DNA of 64,000 nucleotides from Gyromitra esculenta (Eukaryota > Ascomycota > Pezizomycetes > Pezizales > Discinaceae), in the NCBI GenBank assembly GCA_038503075.1, contig JBCAML010000018.1:124001-188000 (forward strand), read 5' to 3'. The notes below the pieces were generated by a model. It was not told where the DNA came from. It did no database searches and saw only the letters and a list, made by a program, of their open reading frames with translations. Below, piece after piece: positions 29,907-41,040 of this stretch; positions within the stretch are counted from its first letter, which is position 1; each line of letters opens with the position of its first letter. The position numbers and the translations under genes were made by a program.

Positions 29907-30027
29907 CGTGTTCGGTCATAGAACGATGAGAATGAGCCATCCTGTCCGCTCTGGCATATCCAAGCATCGTATCGCCTGGTTAGTACTGCAGTGGGTGACC
30001 ATGTGGGAATCCCAGGTACTGAACTCG
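29907..30027 (+). rRNA. rrn5: 5S ribosomal RNA
   Basis: About 121 nt with the fungal 5S layout. GGTCATAGAACGATGAGAA corresponds to the 5' domain, CATCCTGTCCGCTCTGGC to the loop A/helix II region, and GGTTAGTACTGCAGTGGGTG followed by ACCATGTGGGAATCCCAGGT to the internal control region. Ends CGTGTTC and GAACTCG can pair as helix I with one mismatch. An oligo-T run follows at once, as expected for RNA polymerase III. Isolated 5S genes scattered through the genome are normal in filamentous ascomycetes. CCTGTCC instead of the usual CCCGTCC is a small departure, so a pseudogene cannot be excluded. Confidence 0.85.
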
Positions 30028-30041
30028 TCTTTTTTTTTTTT
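30028..30041 (+). terminator. Pol III oligo-T terminator of the 5S gene
   Basis: TC followed by about twelve T directly after the 5S 3' end. Confidence 0.8.
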
Positions 30042-32400
30042 GCGTTTCTTAAGTTTGAGGTCTTGGTGAGAGGTTTGGTGCTTTAGGGCCAGTACCCTTT
30101 CAGCGTAGGGGTTTTTTATCTCATAATATTGGGATAAGGGGATAGATATTATGAGTGAGTGAGTGCTCATCTGTTCATATCTTTAGTCATATCAATTCTC
30201 TTGCGTGTTACACGATCGCCAATCTCATGCGACCCGGCGGTCTTGGTTAGGTTGCCGAATCTAAGACATCCAGATCTGTCAGAACACGATTAGTGATCCC
30301 CTGGCGACTGTTCCTGCGGAGCCGCGTGCAAAGCTCGTGCCTTTATGCTGTTGCAAGCTTGTACGACCTAAACTAACATCCAACGTCCAATCTCCATGCT
30401 TCTCGCTTTAACACTAGACCACCTTAAACAACACCCACTTTAATCATCATTACTATATGGGTTTTAGATTTACATTGCAGCAAGTTTAATATCCTCCCTC
30501 CGGCGTTTGCACGTGGTTTATGAGTGGTGATGAAGTGTGTACAGGATTATGAACGATATACTGGTTTTTACATGTCGGGAAAGTCTCTACAACGATCAGA
30601 TCCGCTACACCATTCATATCAGTAGCATCGCCCCGTAACGCAGCCGCAGGATGCTAGCGGGGTTGGCAACTATGATGCGAAAAGGGCGGATGGGGTTGAT
30701 TTGCAGGATATTTCGACCATTCGTGATCGGTAGAAGAGAATGGAAGTGGTCAATTGCAAGGAAACATAACTTCATGCATACGTCTAACGCTTACCATTCA
30801 GCTTCACTCGGAAGGATGTGAGTTGTAACTAGAGTTTTAAGAAATAGCCCTAACCCTACGAAAATTTATGGGCTATATCCAAGTTGAAAACAACCGAAGA
30901 AGTCCGTGAAAGTGTATGGCTAGCGATGGCGCTGTTTCGTGTGTATCTAGCTTCATGACTCGCCTCATCGTATTCCAACCGTTCTGTGCTTCAAACGGTT
31001 CGTCTACTCAAGTCGCCTTTCGTACTGGGAATAAATCGACTATGTACGTGGGTACAAATACGCAATCTGCGTATCTTTGTCGCTTTATCTCACTATAGGG
31101 CACTCAAGATAATAAGGGACCAAGTAGCCTCTGGTGGTAAATATCAAGAAAGTATTTTAATTTCCATTACATATCGTTTCATGAATTGTATATGCCTTGG
31201 CTAGGCACGCGATAGGGGCACTTGTTTTACCCACATCCATTGAGTGGATTGACGGGCGTAAGCGTCGCTGAAGCACCGAGACATCTTCGGGTGGTGATTA
31301 CTAATCTCTAGCACTAAACTGGTCTAACGTATGGTCTTGGTAACTCAAAAACCCCTGAAAGGTCATAGCTGGCTTCTAATGTTAAGGATTTTATAAGGCA
31401 TTCGTGCGTATGAAGTATCAGTGTTAGTTGAGCCTAGCTGTTATTTCTAGATTGATACCAGCGAACAGAAGACGTCAGAAAAAGTCCGACTGTATTCGTG
31501 ATTCAACGTATTAAGCATATGGAAGTCATTTGTTATCATCTCTTTCTTGTTTGAAACTACCCTACCCGCGCTACAAGGCCTACGTACATAGTATATATGA
31601 GCAAATAGGTGAATTCACTGTAGGAGAAAGTGTAGACGCTTTATTCCCTATTTAGCCGTATTGCGTGTCCTGGAGGGTAAGATTTACGAAGGATGGACTT
31701 GGACTAGGTACTCCAAGAAGGATTTAGGTAAAGAAGGGGTATTTCTAGTGAGAAACCTGGGAAGCGCTGGAACCGAGAATAGTTTGATTAGAACCGTATG
31801 TGTAACACATTCTAAAGCAAGTTATAAGGTACTAGGAAAGTCAAGTAAATAGCGATCGGCTTTAGCTTTTGGGGAGCCGGCCCTCAAACAGCACATCAAG
31901 CTAAATTGATCTATGTATCTGAAATCAATTGTAGAATCTCTGTTCATGTGCGGCCCTCGTTCATCCTCGGGGTTTTTTATATATGTGCAGGCTAGATGGA
32001 GTGCAAGAGGAATGGGGTGCGGAGTTTTTCGGATAGTGAGAGAGCAGCATAAGGATTAATAAGAACAAGAATATCTGGGTACGTAAATTGCATGAAAGCT
32101 TATCGATAGACAGATAAGACCATCTGAGGAATGAAGAAATGCCATAAAAATAGCATCCTGTCCGTTGAACGTCTATCCCACATTCTTTGCATATTTTTGG
32201 TGATCTTTTCCTCGCAGCCCAGAAGATCTAACACGATCGGGGATCAAAAAGCAAAAATTGAAGCTGGAGGAAACTTGGCCATTTAGACAGCTTAAGAAAT
32301 AGGTCATATGGAGGAGAAGGAGACACAATGAGGTTATGAAATCATTACTGAAACCACTTAGAGACAAAGGGTTAAGTAGTGTGCCAACTAGCTACGATGA
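30042..32400. other. Intergenic, no gene seen
   Basis: Short frames only (for example 31661-31852, 63 codons); none resembles a known domain. No repeats or RNA genes recognised. Confidence 0.5.
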
Positions 32401-33585
32401 TTACTTGTGTGCAAAAGAGAGAAGCTTTTTCATCTCAAGGCACCCACTTTTAGCTGCTGCTCCCAGCGCCGTCAGACCATGAACCTTGCTTGGAATTGCG
32501 TTGGCGTCCGCCCCTTCGGCCAGGAGCATTTTCACCATTTCGATATGCTTACCCTCAGCTGCGGCTTGCAGTGCCGTACGACCATTAACATAACTTGCTT
32601 TCGCGTTGATCGTTGCCTCATGGGTTAGAAGCATCTTTGCTATGTTGATATGTCCGCCTCTAGCTGCGGCTTGTAGCACCGTCCGACCATCATATTCACC
32701 CAGATATGCGTTGACATCCGCTCCATGGGCTTGAAGCATCTTTGCCATGTCGATATGTCCACCTCCTGCTGCTGCTTGCAGCGCTGTTCGACCATTGTTG
32801 AATCCTACTTTCGTATTGACATCTACCCCATGGGCCAAGAGTATCTCCACCATATCGATATGCCCACCTTCAGCTGCTGCTTTTAGTGCTGTCCGACCAT
32901 CGATGAATCCTGCTTCCGTGTTGACATCTGCCCCATGGGCTAGAAGCATCTTTGCCATGTCGATAAGCCCATCACTAGCTGCAACTTGCAGAGCTGTGTA
33001 ACCTTCGTTCATGCCTCCTCCCGCATTGATATCTGCCCCATTGTTTAAAAGCAGCTTTACCATATCCATATGCCCTTCTTCAGTCGCTACTTGCAGTGTT
33101 GTCCGGCCAAAATGGTCGGCTGCTGCTGCTGTGTTGACCCCTGCCTTGTGCGCCAAGAGTAGATTGGCTATCTCACAATTTCCGGTTTTAGCAGCAGCTT
33201 GAAGTGCGCTTCGGCCCATGTGAATGGTATTGATGTGTTTGTCACAGTAGGGAAGTAGCAATCGAAGAGTACTGATTCTCTCTCCATCGATCACCCCGTG
33301 CAAGATATTTCTCCAAACCAACTGACTGACTGACGTGATAAGCGAGGACTCCAGAAGCCTTGCAACATAATTCAGACCCGCTGCGGTAGCATTTTGTAGA
33401 AGAATCGAATAGTGTTCTCGCAAGGAAGAGGGCAGAAATTCGATGTCTGATCTATGGACTCTCCTCACCAATGGCCCTTTCCCTTGCCAATTTAAACTTA
33501 AATCTATTCCTAGCATATTCCCCAGGATTTGGAACTCGCTTCGTGCGTTTGAGGCTCTTCTCGGGTTACTAGAGTCCTTTCGCAT
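32401..33585 (-). CDS. Ankyrin-repeat protein
   Basis: A single exon of 394 codons with ATG at 33583-33585. The first 115 residues are a helical linker beginning FQILGNMLGIDLSL that resembles the kinase-ankyrin linker of the pseudogene at 25012-27600. Then come about eight ankyrin repeats of 35-36 residues with the consensus GRTALQAAAEGGHIDM-VKMLLAHGADVN. Ankyrin arrays mediate protein binding; no enzymatic domain is attached. The frame is intact. The strong likeness of the linker suggests the gene derives from a kinase-ankyrin paralogue that has lost its kinase, or that an upstream exon is unrecognised (the frame is open about 90 bp upstream of the ATG). Function unknown. Confidence 0.75.
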   Translation of the reverse strand: MRKDSSNPRRASNARSEFQILGNMLGIDLSLNWQGKGPLVRRVHRSDIEFLPSSLREHYSILLQNATAAGLNYVARLLESSLITSVSQLVWRNILHGVIDGERISTLRLLLPYCDKHINTIHMGRSALQAAAKTGNCEIANLLLAHKAGVNTAAAADHFGRTTLQVATEEGHMDMVKLLLNNGADINAGGGMNEGYTALQVAASDGLIDMAKMLLAHGADVNTEAGFIDGRTALKAAAEGGHIDMVEILLAHGVDVNTKVGFNNGRTALQAAAGGGHIDMAKMLQAHGADVNAYLGEYDGRTVLQAAARGGHINIAKMLLTHEATINAKASYVNGRTALQAAAEGKHIEMVKMLLAEGADANAIPSKVHGLTALGAAAKSGCLEMKKLLSFAHK

Positions 33586-36500
33586 TCCGAAGTTTGTTCT
33601 AACGTTCTGGCCAATAGTGGACGCTTTGGTTGACTTATGTGTCTCCAGTGCATCTCATCGTTGGTGTCCGGTTTTCACTGTACTTGAGGGCGAAACCGGC
33701 GCAATGATTTGCAAGGCCTAAATCTGAGGGAGTGAAGATTTGAACACCAACCGTGACAAGTCAGAGTGACGAAGTACTTATGCGCGGTGGTGGGTGACCA
33801 TACTTCAGTTAATGGCTACCCTCCAATTTAGTCCCTACCTTGAAGACAAACAAAGGGGTAGATCTACCTAATCCTGTCAGTCGTGTTCTCTCCCAGCAGC
33901 TTTTGACTGCCGTGTATCCCCAGCAACACCGTCGACTGCGCCAATACTCGAGCTCCCCCACTTTCGCTCACTGGTACTACGCGTAGCGTTACTATCGCTT
34001 TTTCCTCCACTAGGTTCCCAATCCAGGAGACCATCTTTACAACCCAACTCGCCCTTGCCACTAACTCACCTTACGGTCTCCGTGCATGCGAAACATACAG
34101 TCTTTTACCACCATAGAGAAGACTTCGTTCCTCGCTCACTCGCCCACATCGCTATTAAAGAGCTCTCTTGCGTGTGCTGCTAAACTTTCTTCAAGCCCTA
34201 CGCTACGGTCATGGGCCGCACTTTCCCGAGTCCTCGCTGATAAGGTTTAGTTTCTCGGATTAATATCGGCAGCATCGAGGTACGGGCTTAGGTGTAGTTT
34301 CAGAAGCCTGCGTTACATTTGCTGATTCGGTTTCCAGTTTCCGTTATGCGGAGGCTTTGTATTTTTTGTAATTTTTGTATTTTTCACTATTTAGCTTCTA
34401 CTTTCATATGAACATGTCTGAGAATAACTAACAGAAGAATGGATATTGGTGTTTCGCTCGTGCCCAAGCTACGCCAATACTTATAATTAATGGGTGTATA
34501 AAGTCCTTGGTTTTGCCCCATAGACTCCCATTTTCGATCCCGCATCACGCGTATCTATTTTTCTTCGTGTAATATAACGTATTAGACAAATCCACTTTTC
34601 CGCGCAAAAATCATTACCACTGCTGTTATGACCTTTTATATGGTTACTGTATTTGGTGACTGTTTCGCTTTGTACAACGTCTGTCTACCACATTGGGTAA
34701 AAAACACAGGTTGGCAGACCAAATTAGGCATAGCTCGGAAGAGTATAGCGTAGGCAACACCGGTCGAGTGACCATCTATGGAAACTAAGAACCCTATTCC
34801 ACGCTTCCTTGGTGGTTATTTTCATGATTCCCAGCGCACCAGATATACCCACCACCATCAAATACCAGTAGGCTCGAGACTTTGAAAACATGTTACTCTT
34901 TGCTTAGGCTTATTAAAGAGCTAGGAGCCTTGAGATTTGTTATTAATAATATTCCCTTTCGCCCTACTCAACATGCACTGACAGCGCTTCTGTCAAACTC
35001 TAAAATCTCCATTCCCCGTTGCAAAGCTTAGTTAGCTGAGCCCCAAAACAAGCGAATGTCGTTTGTTGCGGGATAAAACAACGAAGATGACCGGGTAACA
35101 ACGCTGTTTGCTGGCAAAGGGGTACCTTCTCCTTGACAGCCTCCCCCGGATATGTATCTCGACAAACACCATCACCGATCAACACTTTCTGCTCCACATT
35201 TTTCTATTTTATCACCATCTCATATAACGTTTTGTTGTAGCAGATAGATGAAACAAGCGAGAGTGTTTGCTAATTTTGGCCCATCGGAGGAGGGGTTTGG
35301 TGGCGATCCTATAGAGCTCATAGCTAACCAAACAGCCACCACTTGTTTCAACGCTGTTGGTAGTTTGAGTTCTCCGCCACTGCTGCCGCACATGATCTAA
35401 CATTTGTCTAGCAATACTCTCGGACTTCTAGCATCAACGCTGAGAACCGAAAAAAAAACGCGTTTTTGCATGGTTCGCATAACTGGATAGGTATTGCTGT
35501 TCGCCGTGCGTTTTTCGCATCAACGACCAATGATATCGCCTCCACCGTAACATTATTTCTGTATCATAAGGTTGGTTTATATCCTAACCCGCACCTGTCA
35601 GCGTTTCACCTCTTCCCTATTCTCTAATTGCTAGGTTGGCATCCACCCCCCTCTAACCCACGTGCAAATCACTTCTTGACCACGCTATTTATATATATAC
35701 ATAGTAGGGAGTCGAAGGTTACAACTGTCACATTTTATACGCGTTGTATGTGTGACGGGGGACGGAGTATTATGGTCCGTAGTGGATGGTTTTGACCGCT
35801 CACCACAGCTCAAGAGTTGAGGATAACAACTTTTTCCCTCTCCGCCGGAGGCAAACTGGTAACCCCTCGCACTGTGGAGGTTAAACACGGGCTCTCAGGA
35901 GTTTAAAATGCACCCTCGTGTGGAGGTTTCAATCACTCGTGGATACGCGGACTTGTATTAACCAAGCCTATCTGCCGCTTGCTCTGCTTGCTCGATTTTT
36001 AAATGGTTTCAAGTTCGGAGTGCTGACACGGTACCCTTTTTTCTATCGGTGCTTTTACATGCGAGGCGGATTATAGGATTATGAATCTAGCTATTTAACC
36101 ACCTGGATCTCTATCCCGAAACCATGACTTTTATCACGACTCACTTTCATATCCGCTACCTCATTCCGGATCAATTCTCTTGGGCTCTGAACCTTTTTGT
36201 TGTCTAAGGAAGCAACAGCTTATTCCTCTCAGACGATCCCTTTGTGCACGAGAGAATGATCGTTGCGTGGCGAGGGCATCGGAATGACTGTATGGACTCA
36301 CCTAGTTATGTAGATAGCTATACCGTAAAATGGGTTAAATTTGCACGTTATTATTTAGTTATGCCTTCGTTATTAGTATTTCTTCGGTGTCGAGCGTTGA
36401 GTTGCGATCACTAAATAAAGTAATAATTTGAAGATCAACTACGTAATTGGCATCCATTCCATGGCTTATAACTCATATCATCGACTGCTGGGAAGACTAT

Positions 36501-37819
36501 GGCAGCTCACCGGTACACTGCTGGCCTGCATACCGCATAAATGGGATGACGAATAGTTTCTCGACACTAGCAAACGGGAGGAAATAGATACCGGTTGAAA
36601 CCGGTTTGGGATAGGCACGATAAAATTTTTAAAGGCAAAATCAAATACTATTTAGCACTTATACTAGGCATTAAAATCTGGGATAGCGTCGCTCGCAGGA
36701 ATTTTTTGTGGAATGATATGACTATAGCTATAGCTACATGATGTAGTGTAGCTAGGGAGGGGTAATTTTTGGTCCCCCAAGCGGCATTTCCCTTGGATTA
36801 CGTATGGCTTGCACGATTCGCTTCCGCAGGGTAATCCTTCCACCACCTTCCTCCCATAGCCCCAGCCATCCATACCCACCTTCGTTTGTTCTTTCTTTCG
36901 ACAACCCTTAAAACAGCCATGCAGAGCTGAACCTAACTCTATTCCCATCTACGACTGAGCGGTTTATCTACATTTCATTCCACCTAGTCACCGCTCCTTA
37001 TTCTTTACTTCATTGAATTGAATTATTGTCACCCAGAGATAACTAATTCACTGACACAACTGCTCCTGTACTTTTCGCAAGAAGGGTACATCTCGCCTCA
37101 TACAGCTTCTTAGTGCCAAATTAACTTTTCTCAGATCATTGTGCCACGCACCGCATTCGATTCCTCGAAGCCTCCGCGAATGCTGCGTCCACCTTACCTA
37201 GCACGGGCACGAATCATTTTCAACACACAAGGTTGACCCGCCGCCCCACATTCTCCGCCATTCACAGGGATAGCTACCAGCCCCCACACCAACCAGAAAA
37301 CCAAGCCAACCATCATATCTCCCTTCTACAGTGATATTATTCCTTTGCAAAACCCCTATCAGATTGAAATTTCTCCTCCTAATAAGAGGACAAGATATCT
37401 TCAGCATACCAGGGCCCAGATGAGGGCCAACATCGGCACGCCAAGTGATCTTTATCACCTATATTATCCCTAGGCTCACAATTAGTCCTAAAGCAGAGGC
37501 TGAGAACTGCTATTGCAGTTGACAAGATATCTCTAAAGCCTTCCCTTGAAGATCATAGTTATGTGTAAATTTTACTTACTTCCGGGAAGCGATCGGAGAG
37601 AAGATTGTGGAGAGCTGAAGCGACAAATTCATGGTTGTAGCGCTTGCAAGCCCATTTTATGGAGATGATTTTAACTTTGGGGAATAGGCGAAGATGAACA
37701 AGAACGGTGAATCGAATGGACTCCAACAGCAGAAATAATAAGCGTAGAAGAGTATGGTGGTTCGTGGCGGATGTATTGCAAGCGTGGGTGGAGGAGTACC
37801 GCGAAATGATTACCACTGT
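33586..37819. other. Intergenic, no gene seen
   Basis: More than 4 kb of mixed AT-rich sequence with only short frames (largest 112 codons near 37559-37897), no domain recognised. The kinase part that might belong to the neighbouring ankyrin gene was looked for and not found. Confidence 0.5.
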
Positions 37820-38090
37820 TGTCGAAATAGGACTCACGCGTTTATCATGTGATCGGAGTTTTAATATCCCGGTGCGGGTAATTAGTTGTACCGACACGGA
37901 TAGAATGTTATGCCTAGTCGGATAGAATAGTGTGTGGGGAACAATAGTCTTGCTGTAACAGTACTGAGATGAATTTCCCTTAAGTACGAGCTATGGGGGT
38001 AGTTTAGTTCATCATCAGTATCATTCAGTATCTCCCTCATACCAGTTATCCTGTTTACCCGCTGTACTGTGCCTAGTTTTTACTAACTGT
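37820..38090 (+). repeat. Diverged solo copia LTR
   Basis: It starts TGTCGAAATAGGACTCACG and aligns along its length with the copia LTRs at 23506 and 28582 (shared CGGATAGAATGTTAT, TCATTCAGTATCTCCCTCA). ACTGT lies on both sides (37815-37819, 38086-38090) as a possible TSD, with the same boundary uncertainty as the other copy. Confidence 0.75.
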
Positions 38091-38936
38091 GACCCCTGTG
38101 TTATTAGCGTAGACAGGTAAGAGATTTCAGAAATATAAGAGTAGAATTAAAGGTATTAGACAAAGCCTATGCATATTCTGTCTTTTATATGAACTAAATA
38201 GTAAATTCTATATCAAGCAATCCAAGAAACAACAGGAATTCGAAAGTCATGGTCTAAAATATACATTTTGGGAATTACGTATATCCCAATATTTTGTAGG
38301 CCGATTTTTTCGCGGGTCCACATACCATAGCCAAAGGGTATAGTGAGCAAAAGGCTATTACATACTAACCCTCACGAACCAAACACCTTACGAGCACTGC
38401 AGTATGCTATCTTGAGTGGCGGCAGTACGATCATGCAGTATCACTCGGCTTAATCCGAGTGATAATTCATGAATATAATCGTCTGCTTGGTGTCTCATCG
38501 CTAGAGTCTCGCATCACAAGTTACCCTGAAGTGTGTACACGAACGGGGGTCGACGAAAAACGTGTCGAATGAGACACACGGATGCGGATAGTTCGATTTC
38601 GATCCGTACTCGCGGAGGCCTAGGGATGTCCGAGAAGTTGAACGCAAGAAGCACAGCCTGGTAGTCATACACGCACAAACCGAGGTATTAATAGGGAGCT
38701 ATGGCCTCAGTCAATCCACTTCCTTGGGTTATGTTAGTAGATTGGCTTCCGTTAGGACGTGCGCTAGATATATCTCCTTGGTATGTAGTTGGGTAGGGGA
38801 GGGCACAGGGTTAGGGTTATACTTTGCTTCACGCATACCATCACACGAAACTCTGAGTCCACAGTGAAACCGCCACCAACGTATTGACTCCTGTTGCCTG
38901 TTTCACTGGAAAACTACTGGCCCCTCCACAGACACC
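38091..38936. other. Intergenic, no gene seen
   Basis: No feature recognised apart from short palindromic words such as ATCACTCGGCTTAATCCGAG near 38440-38460. Confidence 0.45.
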
Positions 38937-39485
38937 ATGACAGCTACCTACTCCGCATTTGATAAACCTACTGTCGAGTTTCTCGAATTCGGACTAGCCA
39001 GCCGCGTCAATTCTCTAGACGACCAAACCATCATCAAAGCCTTACGCGAAGACGCTGACGAAGCTGATGTTGAATCACCCGTCATTGAAAAACGGATACT
39101 CCAACGCCTCACCACGTCCCATCCCTCGATGGTCCGCTGTCTGGAAATAACAGACGAAGGAGTAATAATGGAACGCTTACACCAATCACTCCGACAATTC
39201 CTGTGCAACACGCTGCCTACTACTGTCTCCCTTCCACGACGGTTCTGATGGTCGATAGAAGCAGCCGAAGGACTAGCTTGTCTGCACCGACATGGTGTAC
39301 TCCAAACTGATGTCTCGCACACTAATATTCTCTTCGATTCAGATGACCATCTGAAGTACGCTGATTTTGCAGGCTTCCAGTATTGGCAGGGAGGGATCAG
39401 TGGTGTTCTACTGTGCTCGGAAGATATCGCCGCATTAAGATCTTGGAATGTAACGGGTGAAGCGCACTCGTCTAAGCTTGTATAA
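38937..39485 (+). pseudogene. Truncated fungal protein kinase
   Basis: One frame of 182 codons from ATG 38937 with an in-frame TGA at 39246-39248. It has LTTSHPSMVRCLEIT and IMERLHQSLRQFL (N-lobe and hinge), then, after the stop, WSIEAAEGLACLHRHGVLQ, TDVSHTNILFD (catalytic loop, Asp kept) and LKYADFAGF (DFG-equivalent, DFAG as in many fungal-specific kinases). The glycine loop and everything after the activation segment are missing, and the frame ends at TAA 39483. The TGA probably replaces an Arg or Trp codon before WSIEAAEG. Too short to be an active kinase. Confidence 0.75.
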
Positions 39486-40057
39486 TAGGCCCCCGGAACC
39501 TCGCAGATCGTCGTGGACTAGAGCCTGTGTCATGATTTCCGCTCCCGAGCCTTCATTAAGGTTTTACTACTGCAGTACCCCCATGTTAGGAAGCTCCATC
39601 ACCAGAGCATTCAGGGGAGGCTAAAGAATATCACAGCTGTCTAGATGAGGAGGGATTGGTTTTGCTGTTGGTATCGTGGGCTATAACAACTGGTCTGTTT
39701 GGTCTGGTTTCTAGACGTATGATTTTCGGCTGGCCTTATACGTATACCCTGCCGTTATCGGGCAGGCCCAGCGACCTGCCTGATCGGTCTGGTTTAACAC
39801 ATGAAGTTGTACAAGACTCCAAGCCGAACAGAGTGATAACGACCAGAAGCCGAGTTGCCGTCAGTTGGAAATGACCTTTATAAAGGCTTCGAGTGGAGGA
39901 GCATGAAAGTTATAAGAAACCCAAATGATTTCACGATTCAGTGTATTTTGTTCATAGCAATCACTAGTTGTGGCAGTTTACAAAATATTACAGCTGATAT
40001 GTGTACAAAATCTTTTTAGATTGGAGCAGTTGTAACAAATTTGCTGATTTTGATACA
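39486..40057. other. Intergenic, no gene seen
   Basis: No coding frame or repeat recognised between the kinase pseudogene and the stop codon of the Myb-like gene. Confidence 0.5.
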
Positions 40058-40686
40058 TTATACGTCACTGGTTTTGAAATTTCCCGCTCTTTCTGCCTCG
40101 TCTAGCAGAAAAAACATTTTTTCTATTACCCCCCACGGGATATGCATTTTGATCGATAGATCTTTCCACATCTCTCTTCGAACGCTAATGTAAAATATAT
40201 TTGTCAGTTAGTGAACTGATCATCTTTGATTAAATGCGCAATATATCTTACAGACGATAATGACTTTTTTCTTCCGAGGGTTCGCTCAATGTATCTCCCA
40301 AGCCTGCCCAGGGATCATTTATCCAATATTTGCCTTTTAAAGTTTTCCATATCTCATCGAAATTCCTATTGTCGAGGAAGTAGTCTTAGTTTTAGCAATA
40401 CCTAGAAAGTTACCATGATTTGATTTATAGCTTACTCTTTATAGGCAATTTTAAAGTTCCTTAGTTCATCTTCGAACGGGGCCCTTTGATTTAAGTCCTT
40501 ATTAAAGCGTTTACCGGTTGAATCTACACTCCTTCCGGGAAGGAGATGCATGGCTCCACTCCAATTAGTATCACCAGTCGTAAGAACGTGATTAAGGATA
40601 ATTTCGTCTTCCGCTGGAGTCCAATTGCCGCCTCTTGTTCGAGGGTTTCGCCCACCCTGTAGACTACTCTGAGGTTCTTGAGACAT
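40058..40686 (-). CDS. Myb/SANT-like protein, three exons
   Basis: Exons 40686-40436, 40365-40252 and 40184-40058 give 163 aa. Introns: 40366-40435 (GTAAGC...AATAG) and 40185-40251 (GTAAGATATAT...TTAG), both phase 2. Exon 1 encodes a Myb/SANT-like helix set (NWTPAEDEIILNHVL, RSVDSTGKRF). Exon 2 has NDPWAGLGDTL. Exon 3 has RREMWKDLSIKM, IPWGVIEKMFFLLDEAER. A second gene at 61248-61932 shows the same exon plan, intron phases and motifs (PWANLG; IPWGVVEKLFWGLDEAQR), which validates both models. Myb domains of this size usually bind DNA; the conserved C-terminal IPWGV motif is not one I recognise. A transcription or chromatin role is inference. Confidence 0.78.
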
Positions 40687-40728
40687 TAGCGTTTATCTGG
40701 ATTATTTGATAATGGGCAAAGAGTATTT

Positions 40729-41040
40729 TTGCGCTCAGTTATAATAGGAATAACTCTAGGGATCTGGGGATTTGTCTGGCAACTGTTTAGTGTTGTAGAA
40801 ACTCAGTACTGTTCGAATTTTCGGGTGCTATATATCATAAATAGGCTTGATGGTACAATTGTCCTCTTGGTACCCTTTGCTTTTTTTTCTGTCAATTTAA
40901 TTTTTAGTGTTCGTTTGGACCGTAATATTATCTGCCTGCGTCAAGCGTTAACTAGCCAGTACTCGGCAATTCTATTGACTACCTTTTTTGTTGTAATATC
41001 TAGTATTGTTATGATCTGGGGATGGGGATTGAGTGAGTAG
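40729..41040 (+). CDS. Short hydrophobic open frame, doubtful
   Basis: About 103 codons with three to four hydrophobic stretches (GITLGIWGFVWQLF, IVLLVPFAFFSVNLIF, ILLTTFFVVISSIVMIWGW), as in a small membrane protein or one exon of a larger one. It has no ATG in frame at its start (first usable codon is TTG), so a splice acceptor near 40738 or chance are alternatives. It lies divergently 40 bp from the Myb-like gene. No homology recognised. Confidence 0.25.
   Translation: MRSVIIGITLGIWGFVWQLFSVVETQYCSNFRVLYIINRLDGTIVLLVPFAFFSVNLIFSVRLDRNIICLRQALTSQYSAILLTTFFVVISSIVMIWGWGLSE

Noticed and set aside
39740..39785. Small hairpin CCTGCC...GGCAGG as an RNA element
   Set aside because: Six-bp stem in non-coding sequence, no flanking signal; expected by chance.
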